DNA of 64,000 bases from Apostichopus japonicus (Eukaryota > Echinodermata > Holothuroidea > Aspidochirotida > Stichopodidae): positions 38,581,111 through 38,645,110 of the forward strand of contig NC_092576.1 in assembly GCF_037975245.1 (NCBI RefSeq), read 5' to 3'. The translations under genes and the position numbers were made by a program. Shown here piece after piece: positions 12,200 through 23,673 of the stretch (position 1 is the first letter of the stretch; each line of letters opens with the position of its first letter). The notes beneath the pieces are model-generated. The model searched no databases, was not told the DNA's origin, and saw only the letters and a program-made list of their open reading frames with translations.

Positions 12200-13839
12200 T
12201 ATACGGTACTTAAACTATTCTATCCATGCAGGTTATTCATATTTACTTAATCTCTTTACGATAATAAACCAAAGTTCAATCATTTTTACTATCTTTTTTT
12301 CCGTGAACATAATTTATTAAGCTGCCTTTTGGCAGACATTATACACTGAAATTAGATTTGTAAAGAAGAATATATTGTACGCTAGCCTGATAGTCAATCA
12401 TATTTTGCTTACATTATATAATTAGACTCAGTATATGATGTAGCACAGAAACGGAGTGAAAAGTTCCCAGTTTCTGAAAATTATTTTCAAAAAGTGTTTC
12501 TAATAATCAAAGTTATATATTAATTAAATGAAGATCAACACACGATAACAACCCCCCCCCCCCCCAACTTTATAACCGATTTTGTTGTTTAGTGACTCGT
12601 TAGACGAAAGTAGGAATCAACCAATTTCACAAACTTAACTTCGTACCACTCAACCTCATAGATTCTACTTGTGCTTGAATTCGTCTTAATGGTTTGTTGT
12701 TTAGGGGCGTATACGGTTTGTTGTAAAGTAAACGGTATACGGTTTGTTGTATACGGCTCGTTGTATATGGGCGTAAGGTGTGTTCTATATGGGCGTAAAG
12801 TCAATGTCACGTGGTCTTATTCCCGTAAATTTTGAGTATGATAATTTCAGAACATTTAAACTGATGAATATGATGCTAAGCATTTAGTAGTCATATCACA
12901 CAGAATATACCCATTTCAAATGGTGTAAAATGAAAACAAGAAAACAAAGATATAAAATGAGGGGGAGCTCTTTATCTCGCTCACTTGTAAGGAGGGTGTA
13001 TGAAAGACTGGAGGTTTAACCCATGGGAACATATGTGTTATTTATTGTACCCACTGCAACCAATTAGTACATGTATAGCTTGGATGTACAATACCGGAAT
13101 AGGTTCACGGAACATAAAAAGTGAAGGTGTTTTGACAAATACCCAACAGCCTAAAAAGATATGGCAACTATGATGTCATTTCTGGTGTTTGGCACGATTA
13201 AGATTATAGAACTAGACTTCTATGTAGAACGGTATGGCGGTTACAACAGCAAGGATATTACCATTAGCTTATACTTGATTACTATTTCAATCATGATTAG
13301 GATCTAGGCGCGAGTACGATTACTAAGACTGGTACAAGTATCGATACAAGAATGCCACCATTCCGTTTAGTTAGTACATTACGAGTAACAAGTGGACGAG
13401 TTCGAGTAGACCCATCCACGTTTATAACTAGTTATGAGTATGGATTATATGCTATTCGTTCTAAAACACTTCATTACAATATTTGGTTACATAAATAATG
13501 AAGAGGAAAAAGAAAGCCGATGGGAAAAAATCTTATCGCAAACCGGTAACACTGTTTGAGGACCATATCGACACTCGTGATAAAAGTTAGAACTCCCATC
13601 AGTATTTGATTGAATGAAAGGAAGAGTAAATATGTACTTAAGTCAATATAACTCTGATATAAGATATATGTACACGTTCAGAGTGCAATAACTCTGCCTA
13701 TATTTCATTGGATATGTGATATGACTAAGTAAACTCTCTTCTATTGATTGTCGCGACTTCAGAATAGCCAAGCATGTTTTAATTTCGTCACATCAAATAT
13801 TACAGTAGTTTACATAACAGACTTATAATCGAAATACAA
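12200..13839. other. Intergenic region between gene B 3' side and gene A promoter
   Basis: No gene seen. It contains a C run at about 12551-12565 and repeated GTTTGTTGTAT-like phrases at about 12690-12780. The 73-codon frame at 12589-12810 overlaps these phrases and is not supported. Confidence 0.5.
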
Positions 13840-14885
13840 GCAAAATGTGACTAAACACGAACACACTTATTTTGTTTGAGCTTGAGTATATTTCCACAAC
13901 AATAAAAGAAGATTGGTACAAAGTCAAGATCATGCAAAGTGGTCAATGAGGACTGAAAATGCAGTCCCTTTTAAACAAATAAAACAGTAGAGATATACAA
14001 TACAAATATAGAGGTAATAAAGAAATATAAAAAAAAACAAAGGTAATTAACAACTGAAAAAGCAATAATGACTTATAAAACACAGAGATAATTAACAAGT
14101 TACAAGAAATTATTATTTAGAAGTTGATCCTTTAACATTTCTGTAAAGGAGAAGATACGATTTATAGCATTTCTATTGTTATCTAGTATATTCCAAAGTT
14201 TAACGCCACTGAACAAAAAATAAATAAAAAATGATGGGCAATATCATTGCAAGAAAGATTTGTGCAAAAGTCGTGAGATGTCGTTGTGCTATAATAATGG
14301 AACGATTTGTTATAAATTAAACAACTGTCAAAGTTAAGCGGTAAGAACCCCTTTATATATTTAGAACATGAAAACAGCCACTTGAAAATTGTAGATATCA
14401 ACGATATTAAGAATGACATGATTGTAGAAAAGGGATTTGGTTTGTACGATAATCAGACTTAGTCAAAATACAAATAGCTCTTTTTTGTGAAGTATGTAAA
14501 CGATTCAAATATGTGTTACCCCATATAATAATACATTATGATAGTTGCGAATGAATACGTGAATCATACAAGGATGTAATTATATTGGATGGGACGAAAT
14601 AGCTGATTTTATAAAATATACCAATTACTCTTGGAATTTTTTGACCAAAGAACATCGATATGGTGTTTCAAGGTGGTGTTGTAGTCATAAAAAGGGCAGG
14701 GAAATTTGCTTTCTTAACTAGAACAATTTTATTAAAATCAATGTATAACTCAACAGTGCCAAATTTACGCTGCAAAGCACGGATGATCATGACATTGGGT
14801 TAGAAATATTTTATCATAATTTATTGGTTTTGAACAATAATGAAACCATTTTTAGCTCAGTATCTACTTTAGTTTAGTGTAATGA
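13840..14885 (-). mobile_element. LINE-type retrotransposon fragment, 3' part (copy a)
   Basis: This is closely similar to the 3' part of the fragment at 15020-16430, in the same orientation. Both start at their 3' end with a shared GCAAAATGTGACT. It is 5'-truncated before the reverse-transcriptase core, and its coding frames are broken. About 100 bp of host-like sequence (14.9-15.0 kb, matching 42.7-42.8 kb) separates it from copy b, which favours two insertions over one tandem duplication. Confidence 0.65.
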
Positions 14886-15019
14886 CTGAGAGTCCTAAAA
14901 AAAATAATGAGGTAAAACATTATTATATTGTAGGTAGTATGATGTAGTCCCGAATATCAAGAACTTTGAAACACAATAGCAATGACGTAATAAGAGTAAT
15001 GTAAAATCAGACCTATTAT

Positions 15020-16430
15020 CGAAGTGCAAGCAAAATGTGACTTAACACAATCACATTTATTGAATTTCAATCTGAGTATATTTTCACAACAATAAAGAGG
15101 AGTAGTACAAAGTGAAGATCATACAAGGTGGTGGAGGAGGACTGAAAAAGCATTAACTTGTACGAGAAGTCCCTCTTAGACAAGTTAAACAATACAGATA
15201 TACAATAAAAAACTAGAGGAAATGAATAAAGAAAAAACAAAGGTAATTAACAACTTACAAGCAATCATGGTTTAGGAGGTGATCCGTTAACTTTTTTTTA
15301 TAGGAGAAAATGCTATTTATAGCTTTTGTAATGTTATCTAGTATTTTCTAAAGTTTAATGACACTGTTTACAAAAACCGATGGGCAATATCATTGCAAGA
15401 AAGATTTGTGCAAAAAGTCGTTAGATGTCCTTGTGTTATAAGAATGGAATGTTTTGTTATAAATTAAACAACAATCGAACTTAAGCGGTAAAAGCCCCTT
15501 TATATATTTTGAACATGAAGTCAGCCACATGTTAACTGTAGGTATTACAAATATTAAAAAGCCTTTGAGGGCGGAAAACGGATGTGGTTTGCAAGATAGA
15601 CTTAGTCAAAATACCAACAGCTCTTTTTTTTTGAAAATATGTAAACGATTCAAGTAAGAAGAGTAAGTGTTACCCCTAAAATATTACAAGAGGATAGGAT
15701 TTTTTAACAAATAACATCGATACGGTGTTTCCAAGTGAGGTTGGAGTAGATGTAAATGCCGTAGAAATTGGCTTTATTAACTAGGACAATTGTGTTACAA
15801 TCAATGAATAAATCAACAGTGCCAAGCTTACGCAGCAAAGTATGAAAGATCATGAATTTGGTTTATAAATATTTAATGATAATTTATTGGTTTTGAACAA
15901 TAATGAAACCACTTTTAGCTCAGTATTTACTGTACGTGGCCCGAATATGAGGTCTTTATGTTTATAAAGGAGACATGTGTCATCTGCAAATGAGGTAAAG
16001 GAGAGTACATATCATTTATGTTAGCAAGAAATAATAGAAGTCTAAGAATGGAGCCTCGAGGTACACCACAATTGATATTAAAAATAAATGGAAGAACTTT
16101 TGTTTATACGCACTGTTAGAATTCTATATGACAAATAACTATGAAACCAATTAAAAGTCCCCGATCGCCATAATGGTTCAGTTTACCTAGCAAAATTATG
16201 TAATCCACAGTGTCAAATGCTTTGGATAGATCTAAAAACAAGTACGAAAACTAATTTCTTTACTATTAAAACCATCTGTGATATACTTCACAATGTGGCT
16301 CACTGCCATGAAGGTCGAAATACTTTTGCCAAAGCCAACTGGTCGAAGAGATTATACTATTCTGAGTTACAAAACTTATTAACCTGGAATTACATGATAC
16401 GTTCTAGGACCTTTGATAAGATATTTCTAG
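15020..16430 (-). mobile_element. LINE (non-LTR) retrotransposon fragment with broken reverse transcriptase (copy b)
   Basis: Conceptual minus-strand translation gives pieces of an RT domain in order. Near 16.4 kb is SKVLE-like sequence, then [10 protein letters not shown] near 16.22 kb, KLNHYGDRG near 16.16 kb, NCGVPRGSIL near 16.06 kb, and an INDMY stretch followed by a degraded catalytic-box region near 15.98 kb. Stops and frameshifts interrupt it, so it is inactive. The order and motifs fit the Jockey/CR1-type LINE group, but the clade is not certain. The paralogous region at 42.8-43.2 kb lacks it, so insertion followed the segmental duplication. Confidence 0.75.
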
Positions 16431-17481
16431 TAACCGTCTGAGTCACTACATAATTTACAAATGTAAACTAGAGGGGAATACCCCAGCAGAATATAGCATT
16501 TTTCTTGATCTGATTATTATGGATCTGAGATCACGTGACAAAATATCAGCTTCCAATTGTATTACACATGAAGAAAATAAATGAAATTTTTGCATCTTTT
16601 GATTTTTACATGAATATCGACGTGACATTTACCGATGTTGATGATCAATTATATTAAATAACTGCTCTAGTCCAATACTTTGGGTTGTTGGGACTTGTCT
16701 TAATACCTTACGTTATACCTTATATACCTTTTTTATAATTTAAATATAATCCTGTCCCTTTTGAACTATAACTCTGTTTTTTTTTTCAGGGAAAGACCCC
16801 ACTCCCTGCAAAGGAATCGGATTAACGACCATAGAAACACAACCCTTCCTTTGGTACACTTTCTATCATAAAGGTTCTTGACCCTTCACATAACAGGCAA
16901 GGATAGTTTACCATTTTGCAAATGTAATATTGTAGCAAATTCAATAAAAGATGACCACAAATTAATACGTAACTTAATTTGATTGATTAGTTCTCCTCTC
17001 ATATAACTCAGTTAAAGATAATTGTCTGGCAACATACCGAATAGTGTAGCACTTAATCATACTTATTTAATTGTACTGGATATGTTCCTTGTAATTCTTC
17101 AGTCATCACATAGAGCTTCTCAGTGGCGTGCGTAGAGGGTGAGTGAAGAGAGCCCATGTCCCCTACTTTACCGTCATTCGAGGGGAAATGGTGTCGTAGG
17201 CATTTTATCCATTCAGTCTGAGGATAAAGTTAACCTTTCCGAGCACACACTTATATCCTAACACAAAACAGATTCCGATTATTTATTAGCAAAGCCTTGC
17301 ATTAATACCTGACCATAGACCTAATTAATGCCCCGATGATGTGTAATTGTAGATCAATATTTTAACCCTTTGCTTTTCAGGGACAAAATCCAAAACCAAT
17401 GCACGAGAAACGTTTTAGCTCACACCTGAGCTTAATATTTACATCAATGTTCTCTGTACTTGACAACGTATTGCCATCTTT
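16431..17481 (-). other. 3' untranslated or flanking region of NLR gene B
   Basis: It is colinear with 43.2-44.13 kb downstream of gene C. On the minus strand an AATAAA lies at 17282-17287, about 195 nt past the predicted stop. This is a possible polyadenylation signal, not clearly kept in the gene C copy. Confidence 0.4.
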
Positions 17482-17545
17482 CTATTCTGCTTTGAGATTT
17501 CGGTTTCCTCTCGAGGCTATCCAGGTCTGTTGCCATGGTTTATCT
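17482..17545 (-). CDS. Predicted terminal coding exon, cytoplasmic tail of NLR gene B
   Basis: The acceptor TCAACAG precedes a phase-2 exon. Joined to the previous 26-nt exon it reads YRDKPWQQTW, then ASRGNRNLKAE and a TAG stop at 17482-17484. Gene C has the matching exon with YRNKPWQQTW and a TAA stop at the identical codon, which supports the reading frame and terminus. The tail is hydrophilic and basic. Beyond the stop the frame still resembles the gene C frame, so the stop may be a shared older truncation. Confidence 0.5.
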
Positions 17546-18218
17546 CTGTTGAGAGTAAATTAATATCAACTGTACAAAATTGTTAACCGACATAGCCAAG
17601 CATTCCTATATCATTTATTGTACATAGAATTGTCACCAGTACTTCCGAATTAACATATGAAACAAATTGACATTCTGCTCTCCCAGTTCTTTATAATCAG
17701 AGAGTGATTTGGCAATTGATAACTTAGAACCACATTGGCGTTAACAAGGTAAATATATGAAAATCAATATCTGTAAAATATATAAGAATAGCAGAGTGAC
17801 ACCATGTTAACAGTTTTTCATATTTACCTATATCAAATGTAATACGCAACTACAGCAATATTATATGCCTAAACAGTAAAGGAATGAATATATTTATTTG
17901 ATTGAATGGTCTTAAGTGTCTTTGCGTGTTTATAATTTATTTAAATAGAATAATGATTAGCTGAGATGTTATTAACAAAATTCGAAGTCACCTTATCAAA
18001 TTTGCACTAACATCAGTGTATGGTTTCTTAAAATTTGAACTTTAACTCTGATATTTACATAAATGTTTAACATTTCCACACAAGTGACATTGTAATTAGT
18101 TGGGTGCAATGCCGTGGATATAATGATATATTCTATGTTGGGATGAAAGGAAACCGTTCCTCTTGTATGTGTGCTGTATCATATTTATAACGTGCACTTT
18201 ATTATTACTATTTCTTAC

Positions 18219-18244
18219 CTATAGTGATGGCGGAACAATTTCAC
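18219..18244 (-). CDS. 26-nt juxtamembrane micro-exon of NLR gene B
   Basis: Bounded by TTCAG and GTAAGA, it encodes VKLFRHHY plus two bases (phase 0 to phase 2). The gene C counterpart at 45346-45371 is also 26 nt and reads VENFRRRY. The basic character fits the cytoplasmic side of the predicted membrane helix. Short length alone would be weak evidence; the matching size, phase and splice sites in the paralogue carry the call. Confidence 0.55.
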
Positions 18245-19386
18245 CTGAAGGAAATCGAAAAACAACAACGTAACGCAATATAACACATAAAGCTATTCAT
18301 TCCATGCAGCCGCCCTCCCAAGCCCCCTCCCGCAGAAGACCTATTTATTCTTCTGACAAGGCCTAGCCGATAAAACATGACTGCCTCTTAGCGTCTTTCT
18401 CTAAAAACACACAAACTAATATAAACATCTATGGAACCGATAGCTCACATTTGTAATCGACTTCCTTTAATCATATTAAACTTTTAGTGATATAATGTGT
18501 TTATAATCACACATAATTATTCGATACTAACCTTTCGAATTAACCATTCCATTTGTTTAAAATGTATGGAATAGTGTTATGTTACATATAGCCACATTTG
18601 TATTCCAAAATAAGAAACCTCAAACAATTAAATTAAACTTACTTTTCCCTGGTCCTTTCCTCAATTAACTGTTCATGTTTGCACCAACTAAATTGCTGTG
18701 TCTTTAAGCTGTGTTAACCTATATTTTGATTAGTTGTACAGTTTGATTAGTTGTTATAGTCAACAATCCAAGAACATAAATGTTGTACCCAAATCAAGAT
18801 TCTATTATTCACATACCATCACATCCATCATAGAGAGTATTTAAAACGTTTCTTCAAAAGAATGAATTTGAAACATAATTTAAGTGTTGACATGTCACAC
18901 TGTTACAAAAGATTGACATTTCATACTCAAGATATTTAGCTTTAAGTATAACGTTACTTATTTGAACCACACTATGAAGGCTACATAAATGATCAGTCCA
19001 GTTTCTTTGAACAGGGCTATATTACGATGTTTAATCTATCGTTTTTGTATTTTAATTATTGGATATTAAATAAAATGTTTAATAAAATGGTTAAATAAGA
19101 TATTTAGCGTTAAATATAGTGCTACTTATTTGAACCCAACTATTAAGGCTACATAAATGATCAGTTCAGTTTCTGAGTACAGGGCTTTATTGCAATGTTT
19201 AATCTATCGCTTTTGTTTTTTCATTATTGGATATTATAATAAAATGTGATTTTATGTTGACAACAGTTCCCAGGTAAAACAATATACCCGTACAAAAATT
19301 GTAATGAATTGCAAGAAAAACCCCAAATGGAAACTCCTCACATCGTTAACTTGCCTTTAAATAAATTACACATGCAACACAAGAGT

Positions 19387-19626
19387 GGCGGAGTGTATAG
19401 CCTAGTGGTTAACGCCGGCGTCTCCCAGTCATGAGATCCCCGGTTCGATTCCCCGCCGACAGCAATGTGTGTAGTCTGGCAAGGGTGTTGTTCAATAACA
19501 ACTTCCCGACATGGACGTTAAATGGATGTGTGCCGAGAGATTGGCTTCGGTCAGCTTGCGAGTCTACAAGCCTCCATGGCTTCTTTCGCGAGTTCCTGCT
19601 TGCGGGAAGATCACATATACATACAT
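19387..19626 (+). mobile_element. tRNA-derived SINE with target-site duplications
   Basis: An A box (TAGCCTAGTGGTTAACGCC) and a B box (GGTTCGATTCC) mark a tRNA-derived head. A unique body and an ATAC-rich 3' tail follow. The direct repeat ACAAGAGT flanks it at 19379-19386 and 19627-19634. The paralogous position near 46.3 kb lacks the element, so it inserted after the duplication. It lies in the intron between the micro-exon and the transmembrane exon of gene B. The reading frames over it on both strands are not genes. Confidence 0.88.
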
Positions 19627-19959
19627 ACAAGAGTAATTATTTAGCTTATCCTGGCTGAAATTATACCACACTTAAAACATTAAGGAGGTTCTACTACCTA
19701 TAGGGAAGTCAAATCAGGATAAAATGCACATCTTTCTGGAAACCTTCAGAGGATTTTTATTTTATTTTTTTTGTGTTTAACAATTTGTATCAGGTATAAA
19801 TGTCTTCAATGGAACACGTGTTATAGATTTAATTTGATTAAAGTGATGGCTATTATATAAGGAAGGAAACATGAATTTCACATTACACATGTATATGAGT
19901 GTATCATACTGGCCGATTTACCAAAGGAAGTATAACATTTACTATTTGCATAATATTAC

Positions 19960-20095
19960 CTCTTGATATTCTGCATCCGTCAACTCATCACCAACGGTTT
20001 CATCTGTATATAACAAATTGTAAAATGAAATGAATACCAATACAAGTATAAATACAGAGTAGATATGGAGGATCATCCGAATGGATACAGACCAG
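19960..20095 (-). CDS. Predicted transmembrane-helix exon of NLR gene B
   Basis: This 136-nt open block lies between CAG and GAG|GTAATA. Translation gives WSVSIR, then the hydrophobic run MILHIYSVFILVLVFISFYN, then LLYTDETVGDELTDAEYQE. A run this long without charge is a strong membrane-helix candidate, and acidic residues follow it. The gene C counterpart preserves the hydrophobicity (SLVFVAIIVVLISI) with different residues, which suggests selection on hydrophobic character. The acceptor phase does not match the preceding exon as I drew it, so the upstream junction is uncertain. The 3' end is phase 0 and joins the micro-exon in frame. Confidence 0.55.
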
Positions 20096-20183
20096 CTGAA
20101 AATCAAAATGAAATAAAACTCTTAGCAAACTGCTTTTCTAGTTGAGAGCCTGTGTGAGAGAATAAGTAATGAGAGATAATTAC

Positions 20184-20281
20184 CGGGAAGTGTATAGAGC
20201 GCCCAAATGTCAGAATCCAACGAACAGACTGGATATTTAGTTTGAAGTGCCCTTCGCTGAATCCATAAGGAATCCAGAAAA
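20184..20281 (-). pseudogene. LRR-tail exon of NLR gene B with mutated splice acceptor
   Basis: A 98-nt block is homologous to 52803-52900 in gene C and to the 56-nt exons at 25804-25859 and 62377-62432. It reads FWIPYGFSEGHFKLNIQ, then SVRWILTFGRSIHFP, with donor CCG|GTAATT. In gene C the bases before the exon are TTTTAG; here they are TTTTAC, so the required AG is gone. The reading frame itself is open, so loss of the acceptor looks recent. Skipping or a cryptic site is possible. Confidence 0.6.
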
Positions 20282-21678
20282 GTAAAATATAATTAAAAAC
20301 AAAACAGGATTAGGGTAGGTAATCAATAGCAATAAGCAAAATAAGAAAATGCAATATAGAACGGCAGTCAATGATATAATCTATGTCTGGATCAGGTCAA
20401 ACTTCCATAGATTCAGGTACTGAGAAAGTAAGGGAGCAAGGAATATGTGTTATTGACAGAAATATATAACAGAACAAAATATTTGAACCGTCTGGTTGCA
20501 TCCCAACACTGAAATAGGTTTATGGCAGAAGATTCGAGTTACCAATATTCGAGAATTAAGAAGACTCTGTTAAAATATATTCGCAAATATTCAGTATCTG
20601 TTATTTTATGTTGCTGTCTGGTGCAGGTAAACTAAAGTGCATGTGACCGAAACAAATATTAACATAAGAATTATGTATCAACAGAGAGTCGTGGATAATT
20701 GAACTGCATCCATCAAGTTCTAAAGCTGCATAGTAGAGACGAGTTTGTTGAAAACATTTTGTTCACTTTAATAGAAAGTCCATAGTTCTTCGGATACATT
20801 TAGCCTCTCATGATGCTGTTCACAATCACGGAAACTGAATGTGGAAAATCGCATTTTCTTTATATTGGTCCGACCTACTACTGCCAACTGTTAAAAAGTC
20901 ATATAAAATACTATGATGCATTACGATGAGAATATGTCCTTCAAGCGTGAATTTTGCGTAAATTACATGATCCTTTATAGACATATATCGGTAAGTTAAT
21001 CAAGCGCTATGCTGTGGAATATCTTGATGAAAACGTAAAAAGGACAAATTGTGTTTAGAATTATTTCAGATTTTATTCTGTATAATTTTGTTAGTTTTCT
21101 TTTCAGTCCTGTTAAATTTCGTCTAAAACGTCTTCAAAGGGAGCTTTGCATGTTTATTTCATTAAGCGTCAGAGCAAGCAGCTACGTTGATGTCAGATAT
21201 GAGTGTGTTAAACATGTGCAGCCTGGGGGATCTGTACCTCTCTCACCAGTTCACTACCCTCAGTCCCTCCTTCAACCTCGTTAAGATTAACATATTCAAG
21301 CTCAACCCCTTTATATATACTATGCAGTGGCTGTTTGATTGTTCTATAACTGGTCTATGCTTTATTTACGTTTGTAATCATTTGATATCTCAATTATTCC
21401 CGCTGTGAAAGTAAATATAAGAGAAGATCAGTACATTACAGTAAACTTGACTGATTTTAATGTTACATTGTTCCAAGCCCTTTCTCAGCTATGTCACTCA
21501 TTTGGTTAAATATCTTTCTTCATCTGCGTTAATAGAAGAAATGTACTTATTCTGGCAGGGACTAACATGATCTCAAACTGTATCTTAAAGTTCCTAGAAT
21601 TTCAAGAGGAAAAGGTGAAGAAGGCAAGAGATAGTCATCAATTAAAAACTAATCAACCAATAATGATCGTTACTGTAC

Positions 21679-21752
21679 TTGTAAGTTCCTTTGATATCAT
21701 GTTGAACAAGTCATGCATCGGTGTATAAGGAAGTAGAATACAGTCAGAAAAC
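21679..21752 (-). CDS. LRR-type exon (74 nt) of NLR gene B
   Basis: CATCAG precedes G TTT TCT; the exon ends ACAA|GTACAG (phase 2 to phase 1). It encodes FSDCILLPYTPMHDLFNMIS plus KELT. With the preceding exon ending QRFNQL, the junction makes the LRR-like pattern L-x-F-x-x-C-x-L-x-P. The gene C copy (54612-54685) has the same length and phases. Ligand-recognition role is inferred from the family. Confidence 0.7.
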
Positions 21753-22114
21753 CTGATGATTAAGGAAAAGAAAATTTGACTAACAAAGAGATAAAATCAG
21801 AGACTCGCAGGTGATAAGAAGTTCGATTCGAATGAACTTTAAATGAATCATTTAATAAGTAGTACCATTTTGTATTTCCATACCCGTCTGCATAATACTC
21901 CAGCTACACAGCGTCTGGATTCTCGTTCAATTTATTAAATACTCCCCGGTTATATACCACATCTAATAACAAGCTGGACAATGTTTGGGAAATAATTAAA
22001 AATGTACTCATAACTATGAATACGCCCTTTCACTTTCTGTTCGACACCTAACATAATTAGTTTGCATGTTATTTTATGTCATGAGATATTTGGTGGATGG
22101 GGAAATGGAGGCGG

Positions 22115-22556
<442 letters not shown>

Positions 22557-23464
22557 TGTTAAGAAAGAAAATTGCACAGTATAACAAGTATAGGTCATCA
22601 CATTTTAAATCCTGGCTGGCTTTATGTAAAATTTCGATACTTTTAGAAAGTCTTTTTGATGAAATCTTAAAATATTTTCTTTCCATTTCAGATTATGATC
22701 TATAAGTAAACCAAGACATTCGTCACAAAAACTCATTCTATATATTAACCTCATTTACAGTAATGTCCAGATCAGTATTAAAACGGATATTGTAAAATAG
22801 CATGCAACTGTTTTGCTAACATTGAGAGATAACGTTTTGACTTCGACTTTGGAGTTCTTTTCTTATAATTTCTCATAGTACCTTGATGTCATCACCGGAA
22901 TACAAATTATAATCATTTGGATACATTACACGTGTCGTTTGTATACAGGATAATCAATCTGGGCCTAATAGACGCTTGATGCACATCGCAAACTGTATTA
23001 ACAAAAAAAAAACCTGACTTTAAAACACTGATATGGACATATTGCTTTCTGTTCGACAAATAACTAGTTAGCCAGTCACGAACAATATCCCGATTTACGT
23101 AATGTTAATGTAAGCTAAGGCATTCTGTTACTTTACTTCAACAAATTTCCTTGTTCTGAATTTATTGTAAAAGTTTTCTTTCTCTGTCTCATTTTGTCTC
23201 TCTTTTACTCTCTCATTCATTATATTCCTTACCCGATGATTGTTCTTTCATTATTAGTTTATTTCTTTAATCAATTTCTTCTTCATATGTTTTGTTTTAC
23301 TTTTTTAATTAGCTTAACCTGTTAAAATTCATGAAGTATTTATGAACTATTATATTAAATATATTAATAATTCCTCTATTGTTTTCATCATTAAAATTAA
23401 TTAGTTTTTTATTAAGTACTACTAATATTAAGCACTACTAATATTATTTATTCATTTTACTTAC

Positions 23465-23673
23465 AAGAGTTGGTTGAATCTTTGACAGTGTTGTATATAG
23501 TTTAATATTCCATTTAATTCATGTGCATTCATTTCTCTCCCTTCCTCTGTCTGTATGTGCATCCTCTCTATTAATGTTATGATTGGTAGAGAGAGACCAG
23601 AGGAGAGGACAATATTCCCATCTCCATCAATCTTACTGAAGGACCGGACTAGATGCACCCTGTATATGGGAAT
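23465..23673 (-). CDS. LRR-type exon (209 nt) of NLR gene B, second cassette
   Basis: The exon begins after TTCAG (phase 0) and ends CTCTT|GTAAGT (phase 2). It starts IPIYRV, continues SFSKIDGDGNIVLSSGLSLP, then a REMNAHELNGILNYIQ segment, ending QRFNQL. Its paralogues are 58425-58633 (same length and phases) and 27815-28015. The repeating Leu/Ile pattern fits the LRR-like tail of NLRs. The ATG inside is not a start; this is an internal exon. Confidence 0.75.

Noticed and set aside
19409-19658. Reading frames on both strands at 19.4-19.66 kb
   Set aside because: They lie within a SINE and its flanks.
21679-21752. Apparent one-base loss at the donor of this exon relative to gene C
   Set aside because: Recount shows both exons are 74 nt with GTACAG donors and the same phase; only the last exon base differs.
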